A stretch of DNA of 64,000 nucleotides from Escallonia rubra. Taxonomy: Eukaryota; Streptophyta; Magnoliopsida; Escalloniales; Escalloniaceae. Location: the NCBI GenBank assembly GCA_033065855.1, contig JAVXUO010002416.1, positions 279,202 to 343,201 of the forward strand. The letters run 5' to 3'. This document shows, piece after piece, positions 34,006-46,140 of the stretch. Under the pieces are notes generated by a model. It saw only the letters and a program-made list of their open reading frames with translations, was not told the DNA's origin and ran no database searches. Position numbers and translations under genes: made by a program. How positions within the stretch are numbered: position 1 is the first letter of the stretch; each line of letters starts with the position of its first letter.

Positions 34006-35878
34006 TCTAATTATATATATATGAAAGCCGAAACTGAGAGAAGGTGGTCACGTCACTGCTTACGTGGACGTTCTCTTATTTTGTCACGTGGATTTTATTT
34101 AATGTTATATGAAATCAAATTTAGTTACTTACAATATCAATTTCTACTTTTGAATTAGGTTCTCTCTCACCAGTTAAAATTTATCGTAGCAGTTTGAATT
34201 TCAAAAACATTTTGCAATTATAGCACGTCAATCAAGTTTCCATAATTATCATTCCTCTTTAATCTAATTAAAATTTGATTCCACAACTATTTCCAAAGTA
34301 TTTGCACAAGATCAAATCTAATTATATCTCTGCTTTTAATTAATTATATAACACTTCACCTTTTTTATCACATGTAGGAAACCTTATCTTTTTCTCTGCT
34401 CTCTCACACATAAGCAAAATTAAATCCTTAATTACATAATTTCGGGATTTCATCACCCGCTTTCTTCCTCTTTCTAATCCCGAAGCCCTGAAATCTTTCC
34501 CCTAAAATCTTTAATTTTCTCTCTTCCATTCCCGGCTTCTCTATCTACCTCTGATATCTTGCCTTTCCATAATCTTCCGCCATGATTATCTTCACAAAAA
34601 TTTTCACTTGAAATATCTAATCTAATTGAGGAAAGGATATAAATTTACGCAATTATATCCTTAATTGCAACTTTATCTCTAATATCTTGAAATCAATGTA
34701 AATATTCTTTTAAGATCAATTAGAGTGGTTATTTTGCAATCTAATATATTCGCTACAAAACCAAACTAAGAGAAAGTTATCAACTGGGGGTTTATTTGGA
34801 CTTTCTCTTCCCTCTACATCTGTGTATGTGGATACCCCTCTTTATTTTCATTTTTTACATTAACTTTATTATGTCATTATAGGTTAATATTATAATATCC
34901 TTTTTCAGCAAGGGAAAAAAAAACATCTCTATCCAAATTTCAGATTCGGATGAATACACGCCTTTTAAAGTCTAAACTCTAGCATCGGGCGCTAAACTGA
35001 AATGTGAACTCCGATATTATAGTTTGTATCCTTAATAATGAAATTGTTAAGCCTATAGTGTCGGAGTTCATAAATATGAAATTATAAAACATAAATTACT
35101 AATTTTCCATTACTTTATTTCAAAATTTTCTTTTTTTAAAATTCATCATACACACTATCACAGTGTTAAATGCTTCCTCTTTTGAATTCATCATCATTAC
35201 CACACGTTTTCTCTTTTGTCATTTTTTAAATTCTCTTGCTTCTCACCTAACATATCTCTTACAACTCTCTCGCTCTTCTCACATAAATCTCACTTGCTCC
35301 ATAATTTTTGTTGACATGCCCTGGTAAGTTCATCAAGCACTTGTATGTTCTTTATATATCTTTTAACATTTACAATCTTTTTTTCTTATATCTTGTACGA
35401 CTATTTTTTTTTTATGAAAGTTTCCGTTCTTTGTATATCAGAGACACTGGATAATTAGATTTTTGTTTTTAGCGTAAACACTTTTAAATTTTTTATATCA
35501 GCATGAAATTTTTTTATTTTGAGTATATAGGTGACATGGTTGAAATTGTATTATGTTTATTTTTATGTTATTATGTTAAATGTAAATGGTCTTTACCCAA
35601 TTATTGTTCGATGTCATCCTTATAAATATTTTTCCTTGATCATTTTGTACCCAATAGATTGATGTTTTCTTTTCAAGGTCAATAGATTTCTCTTTTTCCT
35701 TTTAATTGGTCATTTGACAATAAATATTTTATGGTAATTTCTTTCCTTCTTTTTAAATAAATAATTCTCACTCAGCACCCTTTTTCTCACATTTTTTACC
35801 TGAATATTCTCGAATGGTGAAAATTTTCATGGTTGTAAGTACATAATGATCCGTTGCAACGCACGGGTATCAAACTAT
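34006..35878 (+). mobile_element. Helitron-like non-autonomous element (tentative)
   Basis: The left end TCTAATTATATATATATGAAAG, followed by GGTGGTCACGTCACTGC and several ACGTGG motifs, resembles 5' ends of many plant Helitrons (TC start, AT-rich, preceded by A). The right end has CCGTTGCAACGCACGGG, a partly degenerate hairpin, about 10 bp before CTAT and a T-rich flank. Canonical Helitrons end CTRR, so the last bases deviate. No Rep/helicase frame is present, so it would be non-autonomous. Ends are a judgement by eye. Confidence 0.42.
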
Positions 35879-36539
35879 TATACCGATGACAGACATGACC
35901 ATAATATCTACTTTTTATCAAGTCCCTCCACTTTTTAGAGATATAAATTTTTTTTTTTTTTGGAAACTAGTAATATCTCATTTTCTGCTCTTGATATATG
36001 ATATGCAACGCAACGATCAATTAAAGCAAAGTGCATCCTCCAAGCTTCCATGAGTTCTTGCTTGTTTCCTTGGCTTCCTATGAAAAGTAGTAAAATTTAG
36101 CGGTGTATCTGTCATTATTGTTGGATTTTGATGTTGCTTGACCGTGATCTCTCGGCCGATCGAAGATCTTTTGGTAATAAAGTACCGTGAAACCCCTTTA
36201 CATATCCAAGAGACTTAGGTTACAATCTCAGTAGTAGGAATCTCTTACAACTCTCCCAGAGCCTAGTAGTTGTAGCTAAATGTAACTAGTGTCGTTCGTT
36301 ATATATCTTTAGCGATAATTCTTAGTATTACCTTTCTTGGTGTCACTAATAAAAGCTACTAGTATATTTAGCATTCATCCTTTGTGGCTGTATGAGGGAG
36401 GTTGTAGGCTCTTCCTACAACTTAGGTTGCAACCAATTTTTTTTCCTTTTCATTACCAAAGAGCATGAAAGTTGGTGTGTCTGTTATTTATTTTATGCTC
36501 CTCCCGATGTAACATTCTCAAATCACAAAAATAAATTAA

Positions 36540-37030
36540 ACCCATTTAGTGCTCTTTCCAACCATATGGCTAAGAAGAATTGGACAAAAAGTGTCTTCGT
36601 GGAAAATCGTTTGGTTCAATGGTCAAATACCGAAATGTGCCTTCATACTCTGGCTGCTATGCAAACGAAGATTGAGAATAAAAGATAAACTAAAGGCTTG
36701 GAATGTCATTACTAAGGATAATTGTGTCCTTGCCTTCGTCATCAAGAGACTCTGGAGCATATTCGTATGGAATGCCCCTTATCTCTCGAGGGATTTGGAG
36801 CAGTGTGATGGATAAGTTAGATATTGGATTGAATTTGACAACTTGGACAGCATTTTTCCAGCATACTTGTCAACATTTCAGGGGGAAAGTCTGAAGAATA
36901 GACTATGTAAATTGGCTCCGGCAGTTCATCTAGTATATTGCATTTGGGAGGCAAGAAACAAACAAATTTTTGCTCAGCAAAAATGTACTCCACTGATGGT
37001 TCTTACTCAAAAATTGAATCACAGATGAAG
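36540..37030 (+). pseudogene. LINE reverse-transcriptase 3' fragment
   Basis: Across frame shifts, the plus strand reads VWFNGQIPKCAFILWL, then RLRIKDKLKAWNV, NCVLAFV, and later PAVHLVYCIWEARNKQIF. This order (phrase ending in ILWL, TKDRL-like W, NCVLC-like zinc segment, then the YxIWxxRNxxIF motif) is typical of the zinc-knuckle tail of plant LINE reverse transcriptases. The zinc ligands are partly lost (CVLA for CVLC), and stops and shifts break it up. It is a dead fragment, different from the ones at 16.9 and 63 kb. Confidence 0.65.
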
Positions 37031-37779
37031 AATTGAGTTCTGAGCTAGAAAAAACTCTCAAGGACACTGCAACAGATAGACAATTGTGTGAAGCGTGGAA
37101 CATATACCCAGTAATACGGCATTAGTACTGCTCGTGTTGCATTCTGTACTGGACGGTAGGTATAGATAATTTGTAAGAAGTTTTCTTACAATTTCGTTTG
37201 AATTAGAAATGAAAAAGGACCTTTCACAAACAAAAACAAAAAATTCTGAAATCAAAATCTGAAAAATAAATGAACAATTTTTACCTGTGGAGTTAACTTA
37301 CAAACTCTTGAAAATCCAAAATCTTTTTTTTTTTTTTTTGTAGATCATGGTAAAATAAAGTAATGAAAGGGTAAACTAGAGAAACTTGATGGTGAAGAAG
37401 ATGGATTTTGTTCATTTATTTAAATATATGTTGATGATATATATAATGCCACACGGTCGGATTCATATGTTGTAGATAATTAATGAATGGGTAAAATAGA
37501 ATAATTATATAATTTTAATTGAAGTAACTTAATCCGATCACTTTTCATCATATTTTACACTGTAAAAACAAATGCAATCAAATTCTACAAAATTCAATTC
37601 TTATTCGTTTATTTAATATTCCAAACAACTAAAAATAGATACTTGAAATGAAATTCCATCAAATTAACCAAAGGGAGCGTCTGTCTTTACACTTACATGC
37701 TTTCTCACACCCTTATTTTGTCACTAGCATCGTAAAATTTATATTATTTTTGCGACAAATAAGAGTTTGAAGAAGCATA

Positions 37780-38034
37780 ATAGTGCGTAGAGATGTCAAG
37801 CCCGGCCCAGTGGGCCAGAGGAGAAGCCCAGGCCAAACCAGGCTTCGGGTCGAGCCCAACAGGGAGATATCTTAGCCCTGTCCAAGCCCAAGCCCTAATC
37901 CCTAACTTTAGGGCCGGACTAGGGTCAAGCCCAGGCCTGAATAAAAAATTATTTTTTTAAAATTCTTCTTATTCATGTTGTGTTGCGAAAAATTAAATTT
38001 TAGATAAATTCGTTCATAGGTCCTCATATCAACA

Positions 38035-38069
<35 letters not shown>

Positions 38070-39188
38070 GATTAATTTTTCAAAAAAGATGAAAAAAAAT
38101 ATCTATTTTGCTTGTAAATAGTCACCTTCTCATGTGCATTATCTACTTTAAATACACTTAATTTGTTTGAAAATAATTCACGACGAAAATGTAAACTATA
38201 TAAGTCACTAGTTATTTCTGTTGAATGAGAATTTATTCAAAAACATGTGACAGATTTAGATGAATATTTTGCTACAAAGCTAAAAACAAGTTGAAGGAAA
38301 CTTATGGCAATATATATACTTAGTCCCTGTTTGTCACGGCTTCTTTTGTACAGCTTATAGCTCATAGCTCAAAAAAATCTGATCAATGGAGAACTTCTTC
38401 TTGCATGAACTGCACGCCCATCTTCAGCCCCAACCCTAGCCCCAACCCTGCCACACAAAAATGACAAATGAAAAACGAAAATAAAAGTTCACAATTCTTG
38501 TGGGTAATAAAAGTGACAAGTAAGTGAGTGTTAGGAGCAACTGTCATGACTTTTTCATGAAAAAGCCGAACCCTCCTTTATTTTGTTGTTTGGACATGAA
38601 AGAATCTTATTCTACTGTCTATCACTGTGTATGGAAAAAAAATAATGTAAAGCACACCATATGTCACCCATCATTTTCAATTGGTTTTTAGGAAGAGGTG
38701 AGTATTCTTGATTAAATTAGTCTTGATTTCCACTACATGAAGATGCCAATTCCAACCAAAGAGTGAATGAAACAAATCCAACTTCTAAATTGCTGAGAAA
38801 TGTCATCCAAGTATCCAACTTTGAATCCATATTACCCAAAGCCTTCGACTTGAATGTCTAAAACTACAAAACTAAGACCCAATCTTACTAATGTCTGAAC
38901 ATTTGGCGTCAATGAAGTAGAAGGGAAAAAAAAATCAAATTTTCTTGTCGGGGCCTGGCCAGGCCGAAACTGAGCCAAACTTGGGCCATACAAGCGGGGC
39001 CATTTTTAGGGTTTGACCCGGGCTTTTTAGGGTTGGGCCGGGCCGGGCCTTTTTCCCTAATCCTTCGACCTGGCCTTTGGCCCTATGGACCGGGGCCGTT
39101 ACCGTTTACCAAGGGGCCCGGATCGTTTTAGGGCTGGGTTGGGCTGGCCAGCAAGTGGCCCCGCCCTTTTGACATCTTTAATAGTGTG
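37780..39188. mobile_element. Non-autonomous hAT element (1.39 kb)
   Basis: The element runs 37788-39180. The left end TAGAGATGTCAAG matches the inverted right end ...TTGACATCTTTA with one mismatch. The flanks ATAGTGCG (37780-37787) and ATAGTGTG (39181-39188) make an 8-bp target-site duplication with one mismatch, the hAT size. About 150-230 bp inside each end is dense in GGCC/GGGCC/GCCC words, on opposite strands at the two ends, as expected of transposase-binding subterminal repeats. The middle is AT-rich with a GT microsatellite (38042-38070) and no transposase frame. Confidence 0.87.
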
Positions 39189-39563
39189 TGAAAAATACAT
39201 TTTCTAGACAAATATAACAATAAATAAAAAAATCATTGCTCCTCCATAAATCCGTTTAACAACATCCAAGGCTGGCGCAAATGGGCCTCCTAGGTTGTTC
39301 TATTGACCCATCTAATCAGTAACACACTTTGGAATAACACCGTAGGCCCACTACCTGATCCACTCATCAATGAGACGGTTACTGGGCCCCGACTCAGGGT
39401 GACTGTGACGGCCCAACTGATTTCCAGAAGAACCTTAAAGCATAATATAATTGAACTACCTAACCCGTTTATTGTATTTCCCACTTCAGAAAGAAGAAAA
39501 GAGAGATTTTTTTTTTTTGATGTAATTGCAAAATGTCATGGTGCAACATATGAGACAATATTA

Positions 39564-40041
39564 AGGTAGCGTTTGAAATCACTTTCAGTTTTTGTTTCTA
39601 AAAAAACAAAAACATATTTAGTTTATATTTTTTTACAAAAAATAAATTGGTGTTTGATTACCCAATTTTTATTTTGAGTTTTTTTTTTATTACCCAGTTT
39701 TATTTTGAGTTTTTTCTTTGGTGGTAGTTTGCGGTGGCTGTGGTGGGGCGTGGCGGTTGCTGACGGTCGCCACCGGCAGGCAGTGACTGGCCGACGGGCT
39801 GCGATGGCTGACGGCGATGGCCGGTGCCGGTGGGAGGGTGGTGGTGGTCTCAAAATAAAAACCATAACTGAAAAGTCATATCCTAAATAGGAGTTTTAAA
39901 AAAACAACCATGTTTTAAAAACTGGTTTTCGAAACTGAAGAAAAAGAAAAAAAAAATTATATGTCAAACGCGTTTTTTTTTCTCCAAATTACAAAACTGG
40001 AGAAAAAAAACTGAAAACAAAAAGAAAATCAAACAGAGCCT
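39564..40041. mobile_element. MITE-like inverted-repeat element, Harbinger-like ends
   Basis: The left end AGGTAGCGTTTGAAATC and the inverted right end AGGCTCTGTTTGATTTTC agree in the core GTTTGA, and A/T-rich inverted segments continue inward (...CAGTTTTTGTTT against AAACTGAAAACAAAAAG). The possible target-site trinucleotide is eroded (TTA/TAA left, TAG right). The interior, 39715-39855, is a GC-rich block of GGTGG/GGCTG words. No transposase is present. The ends are less clear than for the other elements. Confidence 0.5.
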
Positions 40042-43000
40042 AGGATTTTGACTTCTTATTGTCTGGAAATGCCTCCAATCCATGCGTCCGCTATACCACA
40101 TCATATGCATCTATAACCGTTACAATGAAAAAATTTATGGGTAAAGCACTCAATAATTCCGGTAGTTACATTCGGTGGCATTGCTAGTCTTGGCGATCTT
40201 AAATAAGTAGCGACATTGTTGAATTACAGCTTATAGAATGATAGCTGCTACAAGTTATACTCCAATGGCGACAAAAGTATGTGTGGTCACTCAAGTGTCT
40301 TATCGGTTGTTATTCAGTAGTGATTTTAACAATCGAAGATCAACACCCGTACTTTATTGCCAAAGTTTATATGACTACTCTTGAAGGAACCTCTGCGACA
40401 AGTACCGAGGCAAAAGACGTGTTAACATCGACGTTAGGCCTATTCACAAGGTTAAATAGTTAATGGGGACTCATGTGATATGAAGAGGGGCTAAGAAGGT
40501 CATGAGGTTACTTTGCATTATATTCAGTGGTCCTAGATAATCACGACCATTGATTCTGGACTACCCAATACTTTTTACATTCACGTATATGTATTACGTG
40601 CTTGCATTAGGCAATTTTTGTCGGTTCAAGTTGTTTTGTTGGTTTTACTATAATTTTCAAAACTAGTTCCATCACCCTTTCTTTGGTGCAAGAAGTGGGA
40701 AAACATAAGCTAAGGAGTGATATTTCGGGTGCAATTTTTACCCACTCAATCATCTCAGCCTCTAATATATCCGTTTGTGGAGTGTCTATAGTCAAAATTC
40801 TGAATGTCGGTATTTTCTCATAAACAACCAACTGAGACTTCATCACTCAAGCAGAAAAAAGGATTATGTCAGAAATTGTCGTCACGGGCATATGCACGTT
40901 GTTAGGCAATGTGCATAAGAGAGCCCAGTTGCAACTACAAGCTTGGATGCACAAGGGTAGTAAGTAGCCAATGCCTGTAGCAGAGCCTAGTTGTCTACAC
41001 CAACATTTTGTGCACGAGGATGGACCATGTCTGCATTACGGCCTAGTTGCAATTACAAGTTTTCTTCTCTAGCAAGCGTGCATCGGTTGTTATTGACGAT
41101 GACGTGTTGAAAGTAACTCATTCGGTGTGCTGGGTGCATCTTCGCAGCGCGTTCGGTGATAGACATGCTAAGTTGAACCGCGTTAAGAGAAATGACACCA
41201 TCATGTACCCAAACATATTCTCCAATACCATACGGGGAAAAGACCATTTTGAGGGTAGTACTGCCTTTTTTTCCCTTCAAGTTTCTATTTCAAAATTTTA
41301 AAAATAAAGTCATTAGCAGGCCTGAAACCCCGAACACCGCTAGATAAAAGCATTTTAGTCATTTTTCTTTGTCTAAAAAGCAAGTATGGCCCATCCAGAC
41401 TAGCTTTCTCTTCGGTCCAAACCAACGAGAGCGAGAGCGATAACAAGAGCGCAGGAGAGATATTAGCGTTGAATAGCATTGCTAAACCTCCTTCAAAGAA
41501 GAAATTAGCACTAGTCATCTAGATAAAAGGTTATTAATGCATGGGAAGAGGGTCTAGAAGGGGGGAAAAGCTATGGACAATCATGATGTGCCATGAGATC
41601 ACAGAGAAAAAGTTCATGATCATTTTCCCACTTTTTCCCTTCTGTTACAGATACTCCTCCCCTCCCAAAGTTCATAAGATGCTTCCTTCACAATTCCCCA
41701 CTTTCAAAGCTTTGAGGCCTTTTAGAAGAAGGTAGATCCACCAAACAATGCTATGAAGACAGAGCAGGCCACTTGTTTAGTAGGCTAGAATTAGATAAAA
41801 CTTTCGGGGATTTAAACTTCACAAATATGGAGTTTTACAGGCTCTTAGAATTGGATTCAAGAATAGTTAAACCACTACAGCACATTCACTTAACATAGAC
41901 TATGTCAATTGAGTTTGTTTAGTTGCAAGATAAGATTAAAAAGTGAAAAATACCATGACAGCAAGGTACTCAGGGTTTTCAGAGCACTCAACTGATCCCC
42001 ATTTACCCGACGGCCGGAAAAGTATCCGAGGTCTCTTAGAGCACTTAGCTAATCCGCTCGATCGCGAGGGCATTCAGTTTCCCAATACCACAAGATCCTG
42101 GCCTTTAAATCAGTTTCTTAGAGACAGTGTTAGTGGTACCTAGTTTGGATCATACTATAGCATACTCTTTTTGGAAAAGCAAACTAGACCTACTTGAATT
42201 GCACAAGGACATAAGTGTGAGTGCCAAACCTAGACCTTCCTTTTAGCAAAGTTGTTGCAATTCCCCAACCACTTGAGCAAGTGAGACCAACAAGATTGAA
42301 GAAAGCACAAGAAATGTCTAGCTTTTGGTAGTGCCTTTTAGAGCTTTTTGCCACCCTATGTCGTAATGCAACATCCTAACTTACAGTAAGAAAAAGCGAG
42401 TCAAATAAAGATGTCTTACTAAGTGGATGCATCTACTCTTTTCAAGCACTGTACTTAATCTTCAAAGCGTATAGAAACTAATGCAACATCCTGGCCAAGA
42501 TAAGCTCAGCACCGCGGATTCAAGTCAAATTCAAACTTCTAATCATGTAAAAGCTAATGAAACTTTTCCACCAATTTGAAGTGGTATTGACTAGTCTCAC
42601 ATAAGCTATTTTCTTGACACGCGAACGGTGATCGTAACTGATATTTATCCATTAAGCTTTTTGAGCTTAACTGTAATTCTGCTTGACCCAATTCAAAATT
42701 AGCGATTCTATATGCTTGGTGCAAGATGACTCGAGTGCAACCTAAAGGTGGAAGGAAGAACAAAAGGCAAAATGTAAGAGAAACTAGGCAGAATTCAGAT
42801 AGCAGCAAGATGGATTATCATGTGATGGTAGGTGACCATACAACTACCTTGTGCTAGCTCAAATGATCTTAAAGGATAAAAAAATTCCTTTGAAGTTTGT
42901 TGATAATAATTTCCCTTTAGTTCTCAAAGCTAATCATATCTTTAATTGGTAGCTCAACCCCTAGGTAACTTCTAGTTCAATGCAAGGAACCAAATAGCAG

Positions 43001-43890
43001 CACTAGGGACAACTGATTGCCACAGAACAATTCCAGGCACTAAGATAAGAAGATGCCCTTTAGAGAAAACAAGCCCTTGTTCCTCTCTTCAACTAATTGG
43101 ACAGAGACTGCCTCCTTTTCTTCATTGTAAAGACACTGTCATACATGTTAGACATCAATTTTGTGTTAATTATCAAAGAAAAACAATTAATGTAGGTCCC
43201 ATTAGCTACCCTCAACCAAGGATATGCCCCTAAGCAGTAAGCAACTTAAGCCTGACCTTAGACTCTAAATGTGAACATGAAACCGTAGTGCTTGGGCAAG
43301 TTCTTTGGCAATATTCCAATTTCCAAAATAACACTACTTAATTTCTCCCACTATATCAGATGGCACTTTCTCCCCTTCAGAGAAAGCACCAAGAACAGTG
43401 ACTGCTTCAATTCGGTAAAACCAACACGATTTTCAAACCAATAGTCAATATTGCAGTTCATCATGACTTAAGTTGTAGCTTTCACTTACAAACTCTGCCG
43501 ACTGAGAAAGGTAGTTTCCCTTTAAAATATCCTCAAACGACAAAATGGAAATGGAAAAACAAGAAGTCCAAGTCTTCTAAATCAATTGTCTGCAATAGCA
43601 GAAATAACTCTAGAAACTACCAAGTTCCAAAAACAAAATAGATTAATGAAATTAAAGTTTGTGAAAGCTTAGGCATGTTCATGGAACTTCAAAAGAGAAA
43701 TAGGATGGAATGAGAAACATTAGGGGCTTACAGTCCATAAGAAGCAATGCAAACTCTGCCAGCTCTGCATCAACGATGGATTTCAGCAGAACACAATAAA
43801 GAGCATGTAGGCTATATGCTGTTTCCCTAACATCTTCAAAGGACCAATAACAAAAAAAAATCCCTGATGGAGGTCATTGCTACTACGGTA
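40042..43890. other. Intergenic spacer before the zinc-finger gene
   Basis: No gene is supported. 40850-41060 holds three diverged copies of an (A/G)GCC(C/T)AGTTG...TACAAG phrase, an old small repeat. The last few hundred bases before 43891 should contain the 3' UTR of the minus-strand zinc-finger gene. Open frames such as 41943-42143 show no known domain. Confidence 0.45.
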
Positions 43891-45399
43891 CTAGAATGGG
43901 ATGAACTGGCCATGCCCATCAGCCTCGTCTTCCTCGGGAGGAGGAAAATTAAGATCAATTAAATCAGGAGAATGGTCTGGAGCCTCTTGTTTTATCTCTA
44001 GTGTCTGATCGCTTTTGACTTCAGGACCTCCAAGAAAATGAGACCTCTTGTGACCACCTAAAGCTTGCCCGGACTTGAACATCTTGAGGCAAATTGGGCA
44101 CTTGTGCCCTTTGCTTTTCTTTGGTCTAATCTTCTTCTCAGCATTGCTAGACAGCTCTTTAGCATTTGGCTTCTTGTTACCAGGTTGTATGAAATCACGA
44201 GGAGGTTCACGCTCTGTGCCGTTCTCGCCACTCTCGTGCCTCGAGTTAAGGCAGGCATTGCTCTTTTTGAAGCAGGGTCTATGCCCCCCAAGAGCCTGAT
44301 GAGAACTGAAGGTCTTGTTACAGTCCAAGCACTCAAATTTGCTTCTCTTATGACCGTTCTTGCATACTTCGACATCCGAAGAATCATCCTTCATATTGGA
44401 GCCACCTCTGGTCCTCTTTCTGGAGTCGAACTTCATCCAATAAGAATCAATGGCATGTTCACCGTATCCTTTTTCCTCAATCAAATCCTTGTTGAAACCC
44501 TTGCGCGATGCGGCATTTCTGAGCACCTCATCAACTGAAATGTCTGATTCAACCTTCTTAGCACCGTTCCGCTGATACCCAGAGTAAGAATTCTCAAATT
44601 GAACAACGTCAGCATCAAAGGCTCTAGCTTCTAACTTTTTACCTCCCGATCTCTTCATTTCAAGAGTCTCGTCTCCATTCTGGGCACAACTTTTCAAGAC
44701 CGACTTCCTACCAATTCGCATATCAATGGAAGATGATTTAGACTCCAAAAGCACGGAATTGTTATCAGAAGACTCCACAACTGAATTCCCACCACCCCAA
44801 TTCCCAGAATCCCTAGACAACATCATCAAACACATAGCTATCTCTCCTTGTTCTTCATCATCAATCTCAGAAACAGATGAAGAAACACCATTAACCAAAG
44901 AAAAGGAAGCAGACTTAGCTACGATTCTCTTGCTATACCTCTTGCCTTGGGATCTCTTTTGCCGCGCGGCATCACCAGCCTCTGTATCAGAATGACTGTC
45001 ATTAGTCCAAGAATGATCATCCTTCAAACCCCTATCTTTCTCTGAGTGGCAAGCCATGTGACCACACAATGCCTTCATTGACTGAAACCCTTTACCACAT
45101 TGCTTACAAACTCTCTCCTGTGCTACGGGGAAGCTTGAATCCACAGCCCTCCATGTCCTTTTTGGATTCTCTCTTAGGCCATAAGCAGCAGAAGAGCCAG
45201 GTCCACCAAGTAATTCAAGATTGCCATTTTCACTCTTCAGAGTTGACACCTTTTTCATGATGGGCTCAAAGTTCTCCTCTGATTCAGCTGAATTTGTGTT
45301 AACCGCATGAGACCTCATGTGACCCCCTAATGACTTCCCACATGGGTACTTTTTGTCACACAACTTGCACACAAACTTCAACTCTGGATCTTCTCCCAT
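43891..45399 (-). CDS. C2H2 zinc-finger protein, ZAT-type, with EAR repression motif (502 aa)
   Basis: An intron-less frame for a plant-type C2H2 factor, expected to act in the nucleus as a repressor. Four fingers are visible: residues 9-31 (CKLC...SLGGHMRSH), 97-118 (CKQC...ALCGHMACH), 355-377 (CLDC...QALGGHRPC) and 432-454 (CPIC...QALGGHKRSH). The QALGGH signature is plant-specific. EIAMCLMMLSRD (186-197) matches the L-box-like motif of ZAT proteins. IDLNFPP (481-487) is a DLN-type EAR motif. Finger 2 has CGH in place of GGH, and finger 3 has Cys where the last His is expected. It resembles ZAT1/ZAT4/ZAT9-type proteins, but I cannot assign an orthologue. The first ATG of the frame is used, in context GAATGGGAG. 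Confidence 0.93.
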   Translation of the reverse strand: MGEDPELKFVCKLCDKKYPCGKSLGGHMRSHAVNTNSAESEENFEPIMKKVSTLKSENGNLELLGGPGSSAAYGLRENPKRTWRAVDSSFPVAQERVCKQCGKGFQSMKALCGHMACHSEKDRGLKDDHSWTNDSHSDTEAGDAARQKRSQGKRYSKRIVAKSASFSLVNGVSSSVSEIDDEEQGEIAMCLMMLSRDSGNWGGGNSVVESSDNNSVLLESKSSSIDMRIGRKSVLKSCAQNGDETLEMKRSGGKKLEARAFDADVVQFENSYSGYQRNGAKKVESDISVDEVLRNAASRKGFNKDLIEEKGYGEHAIDSYWMKFDSRKRTRGGSNMKDDSSDVEVCKNGHKRSKFECLDCNKTFSSHQALGGHRPCFKKSNACLNSRHESGENGTEREPPRDFIQPGNKKPNAKELSSNAEKKIRPKKSKGHKCPICLKMFKSGQALGGHKRSHFLGGPEVKSDQTLEIKQEAPDHSPDLIDLNFPPPEEDEADGHGQFIPF

Positions 45400-46140
45400 T
45401 CTGATTGATTGAGTTGATTTGATTGATCAACCAAAACTTAACCAACCCGACCCAGAAAATGAGATCAGTTTACCATTTCTCTGCTCACGCTACAATGCCG
45501 CATTTCTTGATTCATCAGAAGAAGCAAAACCCAAATGCTGAAGCAAACAGATGAACCAAAAAAAGAGACCCAGGTAAAAGGAAAAAGAGAACTCAAATCT
45601 CTGACGGATGGATACACGGATCACAAGTGAATACGAAGAAGAAGATCAAAGCAGTACCAGATGTGACAGTTTTGGAAAGTACAAGATCAGACCCACAGCA
45701 AAAGGAGACCCTTTGAATTCCATTGTGTAATCTAACCAATTGAAAATCTCCCTAAAAAAAAAAAAAAACTTGCAACAATTCAATGAGAGAAAATCAAAGT
45801 TGAACAGATGGGTCAGTAATGATGGGCATCAAGAAAGAATATGTGAAGATAAAAATGAATTAAATACAGGTATGACTCTTTCCTCTTCTTGAATCTTCTC
45901 CCACCTCTCTCTCTCTCTAAATCTCTTTTGTTTGTGTGTTGTAGTCGGAGGAGAATTCCATGCATGGAAGCAAAATATATATGGAGACTGGAAACTGGAG
46001 AGATGGGTCAAGCACGTGTACTTGTGAGCTAAAATTTCGGAGCTGAGATCAGACGGTGACGATCTGTTGGATTTTGTGAGGATCCCAATGGCAGTACAAG
46101 AATGTACCACCGAGAAGCTAAATACAACCAAAGTTTACAG
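45400..46140 (-). promoter_or_regulatory. 5' flank of the zinc-finger gene
   Basis: This is upstream of the minus-strand start codon. A TATATATTTT-type element (about 45973-45984 on the minus strand) followed by GA-rich sequence (CT-rich on the plus strand, 45900-45925) could be the core promoter, which would make a long 5' leader of roughly 500 bp. A UTR intron is possible but was not resolved. Confidence 0.3.

Noticed and set aside
44058..44995. Frames on both strands overlapping the C2H2 zinc-finger gene.
   Set aside because: They are shadows of the 502-aa frame and have no domains.
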